From: an uncultured Alphaproteobacteria bacterium
Lineage (GTDB): Bacteria > Pseudomonadota > Alphaproteobacteria > Micropepsales > Micropepsaceae
DNA length: 5,808 bases
NCBI GenBank assembly: GCA_937942205.1
Contig: CALDFO010000342.1
Coordinates: 1-5,808, forward strand
Direction: 5' to 3'
Shown here: positions 1 through 5,346 of the stretch, in pieces
Layout of the letters: each line of letters starts with the position of its first letter
Position numbering within the stretch: position 1 is the first letter of the stretch
Notes under the pieces: model-generated
The model's input: the letters and a program-made list of their open reading frames with translations, nothing else
Told to the model about the DNA's origin: nothing
The model's database searches: none
Program-made: the position numbers and the translations under genes

Positions 1-416
1 AACCACTGCTTGCCGATGGCGCGGATTTCCAGGTCCGGGTCGGGAATGGCGTGCTGGAAATACAGCAGGCGGAAGGACGGCACCGCGATGAACACCAGGA
101 TGATGACCGGGATCAGGGTCCAGGCCACTTCCAAGAGGGTGTTGTGATGCACCTTGGACGGCACCGGGTTGGCGGCGGCGCGATACTTCACGACGATCCA
201 GATCAGCAGGCCCAGCACCAGAAGGCAGACCGCCACGATGATCCACAGCAGCAGGCGGTGGAAATCCTCGATCTGCTCCATCACCGGCGAAGCGGCTTCC
301 TGGAAGCCCTTGCCCCAGTCGATGGGCGCGGCCAAGGCCGGAAGCGCCATGAGCCCCAGCAGGGCGACGGTGGCTGCGGCCGTCTTGGCCATGACGCCGG
401 ATTTCCGCAAAAACAT
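1..416 (-). CDS. coxB: Cytochrome c oxidase subunit II, N-terminal part (3' end beyond window)
   Basis: Subunit II of the aa3-type haem-copper oxidase. It accepts electrons from cytochrome c through a CuA centre on the periplasmic side and passes them to subunit I. The 138 visible residues hold a signal peptide (basic start, hydrophobic core at about 13-26, probable cleavage after A27-L28-A29), the first transmembrane helix at about 55-76, and the second at about 97-119. The family signature NTLLEVAWTLIPV begins at residue 92. The frame leaves the window at GKQW, the usual start of the cupredoxin domain, so the CuA ligands cannot be checked. The start at 416 is backed by a GAGG Shine-Dalgarno 7 nt upstream; an in-frame ATG at 392 (residue 9) would give a shorter signal peptide and lacks this. 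The gene is divergent from tldD, and subunit I and assembly genes are expected to follow on the minus strand. Identification is firm. Confidence 0.96.
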   Translation of the reverse strand, partial: MFLRKSGVMAKTAAATVALLGLMALPALAAPIDWGKGFQEAASPVMEQIEDFHRLLLWIIVAVCLLVLGLLIWIVVKYRAAANPVPSKVHHNTLLEVAWTLIPVIILVFIAVPSFRLLYFQHAIPDPDLEIRAIGKQW

Positions 417-711
417 GCTGCGACCTCACAAGTATAAATTCCGGGCGGTTGGAATCCCCGCCCTTTTCAGATTCTTGGCGGGGATTTAGAGGGGTTAAGC
501 CCTTAAAGTCATTGCGACCTTATGGCACGGCCCGCCTTGCCGCCCAAGTTCGTCCTGGCCGGCCGGGGCGGCCGCGGCCGCGAAAGGTCGCCAAATGCGG
601 CCCGGATGCAGGTCTGGCGCTTGCCGGAACCGCCCGAAGCCCCGATATCTAGGGGCTGATACGCGCTTGGTGGGGCATTTTGCCCTGCAACATAACCTTC
701 AGGAACCCAGC
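417..711. other. Divergent intergenic region coxB / tldD
   Basis: This 295-bp spacer must hold the promoters of both flanking genes, but I see no convincing sigma70 pair. The coxB-proximal part is AT-richer than its surroundings and holds a perfect 10-bp hairpin (453-486) and the small palindrome ttaagcccttaa (495-506). The middle has a GC-only island, with GGCCGGCC at 557-564 and the 14-bp palindrome gcggccgcggccgc at 568-581. The tldD-proximal part has a small gggca-ttt-tgccc hairpin at 673-685. The tldD Shine-Dalgarno AGGA (701-704) lies 7 nt before its ATG. No small ORF here has coding support. Confidence 0.6.
453..486 (-). promoter_or_regulatory. Perfect 10-bp inverted repeat in the coxB leader
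   Basis: The arms aatccccgcc (453-462) and ggcggggatt (477-486) are exact reverse complements separated by 14 nt, and lie 37-70 nt upstream of the coxB start. Neither strand has a T-run after the stem, so this is not a classical terminator. It could be a protein-binding operator or a structured 5' leader on the cox transcript. The inverted repeat is plain in the sequence; its role is inferred. Confidence 0.5.
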
Positions 712-2145
712 ATGGCCGACCCGACCTCCGAGCACGATCTGTTCTTCACCCGCACCGGCATGGACCGGGGCCGGGTTCAGCGGACGGTGGACCAGGCCCT
801 CAAGGGGGCGGACGACGGGGAACTGTACCTGGAATACAGCCAGTCCGAATCATTCGCCTTTGACGACAACCGGCTGAGGGCCGCCACCTTCGACACCAGC
901 CAGGGCTTCGGCCTGCGGGCCGTGGCGGGGGAAGCCACCGGCTATGCCCATGCCAGCGACATCTCGGAGGACGCCATCGCCCGCGCCGCCGGGACGGTGC
1001 GCGCCGTCGCACAGGGCTATTCGGGGGTGGCCGCCGCCGCCCCGCCCCGCAGCAACGTCAAGCTCTATACCGCCATCGACCCGCTGGAGACGGCGGGCGT
1101 CGAGAAGAAAGTGACCCTGCTGGAAGAGATGAACGCCTATGCCCGTGGCAAGGACAGCCGGGTGCGCCAGGTGTCCGCCTCGCTGAGCGGCGAATGGCAG
1201 CGCATCGAGATCATCCGGGCGGGCGGGGAACGCTATTCCGACATCCGTCCCCTGGTCCGCCTGAACGTCTCGGTGATCGTGGAGGAAAACGGCCGCCAGG
1301 AATCCGGCAGCTTCGGCGGCGGCGGGCGCGGCGGCTATGAGACCTATCTCGATCCGGCCTATTGGCAGGCGGGGGTGGACGAAGCCCTGCGCCAGGCGCT
1401 GGTCAATCTCACCTCCATCCCCGCCCCGGCCGGCGAGATGACGGTGGTGCTGGGGCCGGGCTGGCCGGGCATCCTGCTGCATGAAGCCATCGGTCATGGC
1501 CTGGAAGGCGACTTCAACCGCAAGGGCACCTCGGCTTTCGCCGGCCTGCTGGGCCAGCGCGTCGCGGCCAAGGGCGTGACGGTGGTGGATGACGGCACCA
1601 TCGACGGCCGCCGGGGCTCGCTGTCGATCGACGATGAAGGCACGCCCACATCGCGCACCGTGCTGATCGAGGACGGCATCCTGAAGGGCTATATGCAGGA
1701 CCGGCAGAATGCCCGGCTGATGGGCGTGGCCCCCACCGGCAACGGGCGGCGCCAGTCCTATGCCGCGCCGGTGATGCCGCGCATGACCAACACCTATATG
1801 CTGGCTGGCGACAAGGACCCGGCGGAAATTCTCTCCAGCGTGAAAAAGGGCATCTACGCCACCAATTTCGGCGGCGGCCAGGTGGACATCACCAGCGGCA
1901 AGTTCGTCTTCAGCTGCACCGAGGCTTACATCATCGAGGACGGCAAGCTGGGCCATGCCATCAAGGGCGCGACCCTGATCGGTTCGGGGCCGGAATCGCT
2001 GACCCGCGTTTCGATGATCGGCAACGACATGAAGCTGGATACCGGCGTCGGCACCTGCGGCAAGAACGGCCAGAGCGTGCCGGTGGGCGTGGGCCAGCCG
2101 ACCCTGCGGCTGGACGGGCTGACGGTGGGCGGGACGCTTGGCTGA
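712..2145 (+). CDS. tldD: Metallopeptidase TldD
   Basis: TldD is the catalytic half of the TldD/TldE(PmbA) zinc protease, a cytosolic heterodimer that cuts unfolded peptides. In E. coli it trims the microcin B17 precursor and degrades the antitoxin CcdA. The 477-residue length fits the family (about 480). The HExxxH motif is intact: H257 and H262 as zinc ligands and E258 as catalytic base, in LLHEAIGHGLEGD. The distal zinc-ligand cysteine is C449 in GVGTCGKNGQ near the C-terminus. Family blocks between them include SIDDEGTPT, YMQDRQNA, MPRMTNTYM and KGIYATNFGGGQVD. The start at 712 is chosen because AGGA lies 7 nt upstream and MADPTSEHDLFF aligns with usual TldD N-termini; the frame stays open back to 595, but that extension is basic and not TldD-like. 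No tldE lies in the window. It sits divergently next to coxB. Identification is firm. Confidence 0.97.
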   Translation: MADPTSEHDLFFTRTGMDRGRVQRTVDQALKGADDGELYLEYSQSESFAFDDNRLRAATFDTSQGFGLRAVAGEATGYAHASDISEDAIARAAGTVRAVAQGYSGVAAAAPPRSNVKLYTAIDPLETAGVEKKVTLLEEMNAYARGKDSRVRQVSASLSGEWQRIEIIRAGGERYSDIRPLVRLNVSVIVEENGRQESGSFGGGGRGGYETYLDPAYWQAGVDEALRQALVNLTSIPAPAGEMTVVLGPGWPGILLHEAIGHGLEGDFNRKGTSAFAGLLGQRVAAKGVTVVDDGTIDGRRGSLSIDDEGTPTSRTVLIEDGILKGYMQDRQNARLMGVAPTGNGRRQSYAAPVMPRMTNTYMLAGDKDPAEILSSVKKGIYATNFGGGQVDITSGKFVFSCTEAYIIEDGKLGHAIKGATLIGSGPESLTRVSMIGNDMKLDTGVGTCGKNGQSVPVGVGQPTLRLDGLTVGGTLG

Positions 2146-2149
2146 TGTT

Positions 2150-2176
2150 GGCGAGCGTGGCGAGCGCGGCGAGCGC
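2150..2176. repeat. Three tandem 9-bp units after tldD
   Basis: Units ggcgagcgt (2150-2158), ggcgagcgc (2159-2167) and ggcgagcgc (2168-2176) start 5 nt after the tldD stop. The last unit forms part of a hairpin, CGCGGCG-AG-CGCCGCG (2165-2180), a perfect 7-bp GC stem with a very tight loop. It might help end tldD transcription but lacks a U-tract. No -10/-35 pair is visible between here and the next gene; a lone TTGACG at 2186-2191 has no partner box. Confidence 0.55.
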
Positions 2177-2234
2177 CGCGGTGGCTTGACGGCGGCGGCG
2201 CGAAACGGACTTGCCACAAGCAGGCATTGAAACC

Positions 2235-2268
2235 ATCCTCACCCTGAGCTTGTCGAAGGGTGGAGGAT
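2235..2268 (-). repeat. Palindromic repeat, copy 1 (TTCGACARGCTCAGG family)
   Basis: The 23-nt core at 2240-2262 has perfect 6-bp arms (caccct / agggtg). Outer arms atcct / aggat extend the stem, with one bulged G. Read on the minus strand, the core matches copy 2 (2555-2577) at 20 of 23 positions. One pair of differences is compensatory: C-G in this stem is T-A in the other. The copy ends inside the ATG of the GIY-YIG gene (2267-2269), so the repeat supplies the ATG's first two bases and the GGAGG just before it. Confidence 0.85.
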
Positions 2269-2578
2269 GAAAATCCACATTTACATGCTGCGTTGCTGTG
2301 ACGGCTCTTACTATGTCGGCCTGACACGCGAAGGTCTCGATGCACGGATCGCGGATCACCGGTCCGGGCGATATCCCGGCTACACCCATTCGCGCCGCCC
2401 CGTCGAACTGGTCTGGTCCGAGGAGTTTCAGTGGCTCACGGATGCCATCGCCTGTGAGCAGCGCATCAAAGGCTGGCGGCGCGAAAAGAAGGAGGCGCTC
2501 ATTCGCGGCGACTTTACAGCACTGAAGTCATTGTCGAGGACGGCGAAGCACCCTCATCCTTCGACAGGCTCAGGATGA
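2267..2578 (+). CDS. Small GIY-YIG endonuclease-domain protein
   Basis: A 103-residue single-domain GIY-YIG protein of the YhbQ/UPF0213-like group. It is a predicted metal-dependent nuclease of the UvrC/Slx1 superfamily, with substrate unknown. Visible motifs are the GIY-equivalent IYMLRC (5-10), the YIG-equivalent SYYVG (14-18), the catalytic arginine R27 in ARIADH, and the metal-binding glutamate E64 in ACEQRIKGW. The catalytic set therefore looks intact. The start at 2267 gives the usual N-terminal length. Its GGAGG (2262-2266) touches the ATG with no spacer, so initiation may be poor. The last residues (HPHPSTGSG) and the TGA are encoded by the downstream repeat copy, so the native C-terminus was probably replaced when the repeat arrived. 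The gene is bracketed by inverted repeat copies; the stop overlaps the next gene's Shine-Dalgarno, suggesting co-translation with the DUF952 gene. Confidence 0.93.
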   Translation: MKIHIYMLRCCDGSYYVGLTREGLDARIADHRSGRYPGYTHSRRPVELVWSEEFQWLTDAIACEQRIKGWRREKKEALIRGDFTALKSLSRTAKHPHPSTGSG

Positions 2579-2580
2579 GG
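2552..2580 (+). repeat. Palindromic repeat, copy 2 (TTCGACARGCTCAGG family)
   Basis: Perfect 9-bp stem cctcatcct (2552-2560) / aggatgagg (2572-2580) around the 11-nt loop tcgacaggctc. It is inverted relative to copy 1, so the two face each other across the GIY-YIG gene. It encodes that protein's C-terminal tail and stop (TGA 2576-2578), and its right end (gagg, 2577-2580) forms part of the Shine-Dalgarno of the following gene. Confidence 0.88.
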
Positions 2581-2588
2581 AGAGGCTC

Positions 2589-2924
2589 TTGCTGATCTTC
2601 AAGATCGTGCCGCGCCCCGAATGGGAGGCGCAGACCGGCGACTATCACGGTTCGGCCCATGACCGGGCCGACGGCTTTCTGCATTTCTCCACCGCCGCGC
2701 AACTGCCCGAGACGCTGCGGCTTTATTATGCGGGACAGGACGACCTGATGCTGGTCGCCGTCGAAAGCACCGCTTTGGGCGCGGCGCTGAAATGGGAACA
2801 TTCCGTTTCGCGCGGCGAGGACTTTCCGCACCTTTACGGGCCGCTGTCCTGTGACGCGATGAAATGGGCGCGCCCCATCGCGAAAAATAAAGACGGCCAG
2901 TTCCTGCTGTCCGCATTGCAATAG
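2589..2924 (+). CDS. DUF952 family protein
   Basis: A 111-residue protein, full length for DUF952 (PF06108). The family blocks are present: IFKIVPRPEW at the N-terminus (3-12), DGFLHFST (28-35), the LVAVES strand (about 56-60), LKWEHS (67-72) and FPHLYGPL (79-86). The biochemical role is not established. The family has been placed by sequence analysis among ADP-ribosyltransferase-like folds (from memory), in which case H32 and the H81/Y83 region are candidate active-site residues. The start is TTG at 2589: no ATG or GTG lies nearby in frame, MLIFKIVP matches family N-termini, and AGGAG (2578-2582) lies 6 nt upstream. That ribosome site is built partly from the preceding palindrome and overlaps the GIY-YIG stop, which suggests a two-gene transcript. 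The next gene is convergent. Confidence 0.92.
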   Translation: MLIFKIVPRPEWEAQTGDYHGSAHDRADGFLHFSTAAQLPETLRLYYAGQDDLMLVAVESTALGAALKWEHSVSRGEDFPHLYGPLSCDAMKWARPIAKNKDGQFLLSALQ

Positions 2925-2926
2925 CC

Positions 2927-3043
2927 TGTCATTCCCGCGAAAGCGGGAATCCAACTGACTCGGTTGTCCGACCGCGTTCTGGTGGCAGCACCTGGATCCC
3001 CTTCCCTCGCAGGCGCGAACGCACCTGCTCGCCGGGGATGACA
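2927..3043. repeat. Composite inverted element: two hairpin arms with matching ends (REP-doublet/MITE-like)
   Basis: The ends are inverted repeats, tgtcattccc (2927-2936) against ggggatgaca (3034-3043), 9 of 10 matching. The inner borders also mirror each other: gggaatcca (2945-2953) against tggatccc (2993-3000). Each arm is a hairpin. The left is a perfect 8-bp stem with a GAAA loop (2931-2950). The right has an 8-bp stem with one mismatch and a GAAC loop (3009-3028), inside an outer atcccc/ggggat stem (2996-3001, 3034-3039). It fills the gap between two convergent genes, 2 nt after one stop and 9 nt from the other. No ORF in it is credible. Confidence 0.8.
2931..2950. terminator. Candidate bidirectional terminator hairpin (left arm of the composite repeat)
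   Basis: attcccgc-GAAA-gcgggaat is a perfect 8-bp stem closed by a stable GNRA tetraloop, 6 nt after the DUF952 stop and between convergent genes. It is symmetric, so it would fold in both transcripts. It lacks a U-tract, so intrinsic termination is unproven; blocking 3' exonuclease decay is equally plausible. Confidence 0.4.
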
Positions 3044-3052
3044 GACGGCGTG

Positions 3053-4171
3053 TCACTTGACCTGATAGGTCTTGGTGAATCCGTTACGCTCGTTGATCAC
3101 CGTGATGCGGCCGTCGCGGGTGATTTCGGCGCGGATATTGTGGCCCATGTCGGGCGGCGCCTCCCAGGGCTTGTCCGCCACCGCGTCGATCGCGCCTCGC
3201 GGCGGATTGAGATTGGCGATCATGTCCTTGTCGCCGCTGAGTTCGGGATATTTATAGCTCTCATGCAGCCGCCAGAAGCCTTGCAGGCTTTTCTGCGCCG
3301 TCACGGTCGCGATCACTTCGGGGTCGCCGCCCTTCTTGCCGCCATTGGGCATGATCGCCACATCGGGCCGCATCGCGGCCACCTGCGCCGGATTGGAGGA
3401 CACCTTGGCGGAGCCATGCTGGGTCACCAGCAGCAGGTTGACCTTGCCGACCTTGTCGCGCGGACAGGCCAGCTCCTGTTCCTTGTCCCAGCTCAGATCG
3501 CCGAACTGGGCGATGGTGACCTTGCCGAAGCGCAGCAGCGACGCCACCGAGCGGCCATTCTCGTTCAGCGGCGGCGCGGGCGGCGCGGCGGCGCATTTGG
3601 GATTGGCCTGCCCCGCGCCCGGCAAAGGCGCGGCGATCACCTGCCCGTCGCTGGCCACGATGGTGTTGGTCAGCGAGCCGATGCGGATGACGTCGCCCGC
3701 CTTGGCGATGATGCGCGGCTTGCCTTTGATGGCCTCCAGATAGAGCGGATATTGCCCGGCGGGGGTGTTGATCACCCGCGCCGGCGGCGTGCCGGGCCGC
3801 AGGGGATCGCCGTTGGGGCCGTGATCGATCACCGCGCCGACGGGAAATTTGGACAGCAGCGCCATCACGCCGCCCGAATGGTCGTCGTGGTAATGCGTCA
3901 CCAGCACATAATCGAGCCGCGTGATGCCCAGCTTCTTCGCCGCCGCGATGATGCGGTCGGCGGAGTCCTGCGCGCCATCCGGCGACGGCATCTGGCCCGC
4001 GCCCCTGGGCCAGCCGGTATCGATCAGCAGCGACTGGCCTTCGGGCGTCCGGAACAGGGTCGCCGCCCCGCCCTCGACATCCACCACCACGACTTTCAGG
4101 GGCTCGTCCGCCAGAGCTGGCGCCACGGCAGGCGTGGCGGTCAGCAGCGCGGCCAGCCACAGCCGCCGCAT
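3053..4171 (-). CDS. Exported ComEC/ComA-like metallo-beta-lactamase-fold hydrolase (second gene of pair)
   Basis: A 372-residue MBL-fold protein with a signal peptide (MRRLWLAALL..., probable cleavage after A19-L20-A21), so it acts in the periplasm or outside the cell. The dinuclear-metal motif THYHDDH is intact (H93, H95, D97, H98). Further candidate ligands are H117 in IDHGPN, D225 in FGDLSWD and H252 in TQHGS. This layout (HxHxDH, then GD, then an HHG-type motif) is that of the C-terminal domain of ComEC, here without the membrane channel. The C-terminus ends in INERNGFTKTY, shared with its paralogue. Substrate unknown; a hydrolase or nuclease are both possible. The start is ATG 4171: it overlaps the upstream gene's stop (TGATG) and has AAGG 7 nt upstream. 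The frame is open to 4606, but that part is antiparallel shadow of the upstream gene. Unusual points: Q251 replaces the first His of the HHG motif, and C193/C236 are conserved in both paralogues. Confidence 0.93.
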   Translation of the reverse strand: MRRLWLAALLTATPAVAPALADEPLKVVVVDVEGGAATLFRTPEGQSLLIDTGWPRGAGQMPSPDGAQDSADRIIAAAKKLGITRLDYVLVTHYHDDHSGGVMALLSKFPVGAVIDHGPNGDPLRPGTPPARVINTPAGQYPLYLEAIKGKPRIIAKAGDVIRIGSLTNTIVASDGQVIAAPLPGAGQANPKCAAAPPAPPLNENGRSVASLLRFGKVTIAQFGDLSWDKEQELACPRDKVGKVNLLLVTQHGSAKVSSNPAQVAAMRPDVAIMPNGGKKGGDPEVIATVTAQKSLQGFWRLHESYKYPELSGDKDMIANLNPPRGAIDAVADKPWEAPPDMGHNIRAEITRDGRITVINERNGFTKTYQVK

Positions 4172-5280
4172 CACGGCGCCTTGTAGGTCTTGTTGAAGCC
4201 GGTGCGCTCGTTGATGACGGTGATCGCGCCCGCCGGGCTGATCCGCAGGCGCAGATTGTGGAAATCGTCGCGGTCCGCCTCGCCCACCGGATTGGCGATC
4301 ATCGCCGGATCGCCATTGACCTGCGGATTGGGCACCGAGGCGTGGAGCTTCCACAGCGCCTGGTGGCGCGGCGACTTCTCGATCGTCGCCACCCGCGCCG
4401 GATCGCCGCCCTTGCGCATCCCGTTGCCCATGATGGTGACGATGGGGGCCAGCGCGTCCACCGCCGCCGGGCTGCCCGACAGGCCGGTGCCGTGATGGGT
4501 GGCCAGATAGACATCCACCTTGCCCACCCGGTTGACCGGGCAGAACAGATCCTTCTCGCGGTCCCAGGTCAGGTCGCCAAAGGCGGCGATCCGCGCCTTG
4601 CCCCAACCGATCACCACGCTGGTGGAACGGGCATTCTCCTCGCCGCCATTGTTGGCCATCGGCTCCATGCCGTCGCAGGACGGGTTGGCCGCGCCCGCGC
4701 CCGGCAGCGGCTTGGCCAGCGGAACGCCATCGGCCATCACCACCGTGACGGTCATGCCGCCGATCTTGAGCACATCGCCCGCCTTGACCACGCGATGCGG
4801 CTTGTTGCCGATCAAGGCGAGATATTTGTTGTATCCGGCGGCGGAGGAGCCGGGCGGCGGGTTCTTCAGATCGATCTGCGGCGCACCGGGCCGGGTGGAG
4901 GCGGTGGTTTCCCGGTTGGGACCGTGATCGATGAAGGCGCCGATCGGCATCCGGGCCAGCAGCCCTTCCAGGCCGCCGATATGGTCGCTGTGATAGTGTG
5001 TGGTCAGCAGGTAATCGATTTTCTTCACCCCCAGCGCCTGGGCCGCCTTGGCGATGCGCTCCGAACTGGGATGGTCGCCGGTCAGGCGGCTGTCTTCGGG
5101 GTTGCCGGTGTCAATCAGCAGCGAGGTGCCGCCGGGCGTGACGAACAGCGTGCCGCCGCCGCCTTCCACGTCAATCGAGACCATCTGGAGCGCATCGTCT
5201 TTGGCATAGGCCGGACCCGCCAGAACTGCCGCCACCGAAACCGAGGCCAAAGCAACCGAAGCCAGTACCTTGCGAAGCAT
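4171..5280 (-). CDS. Exported ComEC/ComA-like metallo-beta-lactamase-fold hydrolase (first gene of pair)
   Basis: A 369-residue paralogue of the next gene downstream. Signal peptide MLRKVLASVALAS..., probable cleavage after A24-Y25-A26. Metal site: THYHSDH (H95, H97, D99, H100), H119 in IDHGPN, D236 in FGDLTWD, and THHGTG with H262 and H263, so all ComEC-type motifs are complete. The blocks SIDVEGGGGTLF, PLPGAGAANPSC, KGGDP and INERTGFNKTY also occur, slightly altered, in the partner. I chose ATG 5280 because GGAAGGG ends 6 nt upstream; ATG 5286 would add MP but leaves no Shine-Dalgarno spacing. It is the promoter-proximal gene of a two-gene operon and is divergent from the pirin gene, with a 19-bp palindrome just upstream of its ribosome site. 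Substrate not recognisable; related stand-alone secreted MBL proteins are generally annotated only by fold. Confidence 0.93.
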   Translation of the reverse strand: MLRKVLASVALASVSVAAVLAGPAYAKDDALQMVSIDVEGGGGTLFVTPGGTSLLIDTGNPEDSRLTGDHPSSERIAKAAQALGVKKIDYLLTTHYHSDHIGGLEGLLARMPIGAFIDHGPNRETTASTRPGAPQIDLKNPPPGSSAAGYNKYLALIGNKPHRVVKAGDVLKIGGMTVTVVMADGVPLAKPLPGAGAANPSCDGMEPMANNGGEENARSTSVVIGWGKARIAAFGDLTWDREKDLFCPVNRVGKVDVYLATHHGTGLSGSPAAVDALAPIVTIMGNGMRKGGDPARVATIEKSPRHQALWKLHASVPNPQVNGDPAMIANPVGEADRDDFHNLRLRISPAGAITVINERTGFNKTYKAP

Positions 5281-5289
5281 GGGCATCCC

Positions 5290-5308
5290 TTCCGAAAATT
5301 TTTCGGAA
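5290..5308. promoter_or_regulatory. Perfect 19-bp palindrome, candidate operator between the MBL operon and the pirin gene
   Basis: ttccgaaaa-t-ttttcggaa: two exact 9-bp arms around one central base, AT-rich in the middle, inside a 60-bp divergent spacer. Size and symmetry fit the site of a dimeric repressor such as a TetR- or MarR-type protein. The inner part of the left arm belongs to the MBL leader, so a folded transcript could also mask part of the GGAAGGG ribosome site. The palindrome is seen directly; the regulator is inferred and not in the window. Confidence 0.55.
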
Positions 5309-5346
5309 CCCTAGAGCTTTTGCCCCGTCCCGGCTAGGCTCGCGCC

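Noticed and set aside
51..437. Plus-strand open frame of 128 codons near the left edge
   Set aside because: Shadow of coxB, whose transmembrane signature is clear on the minus strand.
568..581. 14-bp GC palindrome gcggccgcggccgc as a regulatory site
   Set aside because: Such G/C-only palindromes arise readily in high-GC DNA; nothing else supports a function.
595..711. N-terminal extension of tldD by 39 residues to an ATG at 595
   Set aside because: The extension is basic, unlike TldD, and the ATG at 712 has AGGA at proper spacing and gives the family's normal length.
2186..2214. Promoter for the GIY-YIG gene from TTGACG at 2186
   Set aside because: At 17-bp spacing the -10 position reads acttgc, which is not a plausible box.
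850..2217. 455-codon minus-strand open frame opposite tldD
   Set aside because: Composition-driven shadow: rich in H, A, G and R, no recognisable domain, and lies antisense to a gene with intact catalytic motifs.
2235..3043. CRISPR array
   Set aside because: There are only two palindromic copies in opposite orientation and an unrelated hairpin element; no direct repeats with regular spacers.
3038..4186. 382-codon plus-strand open frame
   Set aside because: Antisense shadow of the second MBL gene, with low-complexity His/Arg/Gly-rich product.
4172..4606. 145-residue N-terminal extension of the second MBL gene
   Set aside because: It overlaps the upstream MBL gene in another frame, is Gly/Arg-rich, and would bury the clear signal peptide beginning at 4171.
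4258..5337. 359-codon plus-strand open frame
   Set aside because: Antisense shadow of the first MBL gene; no family features.
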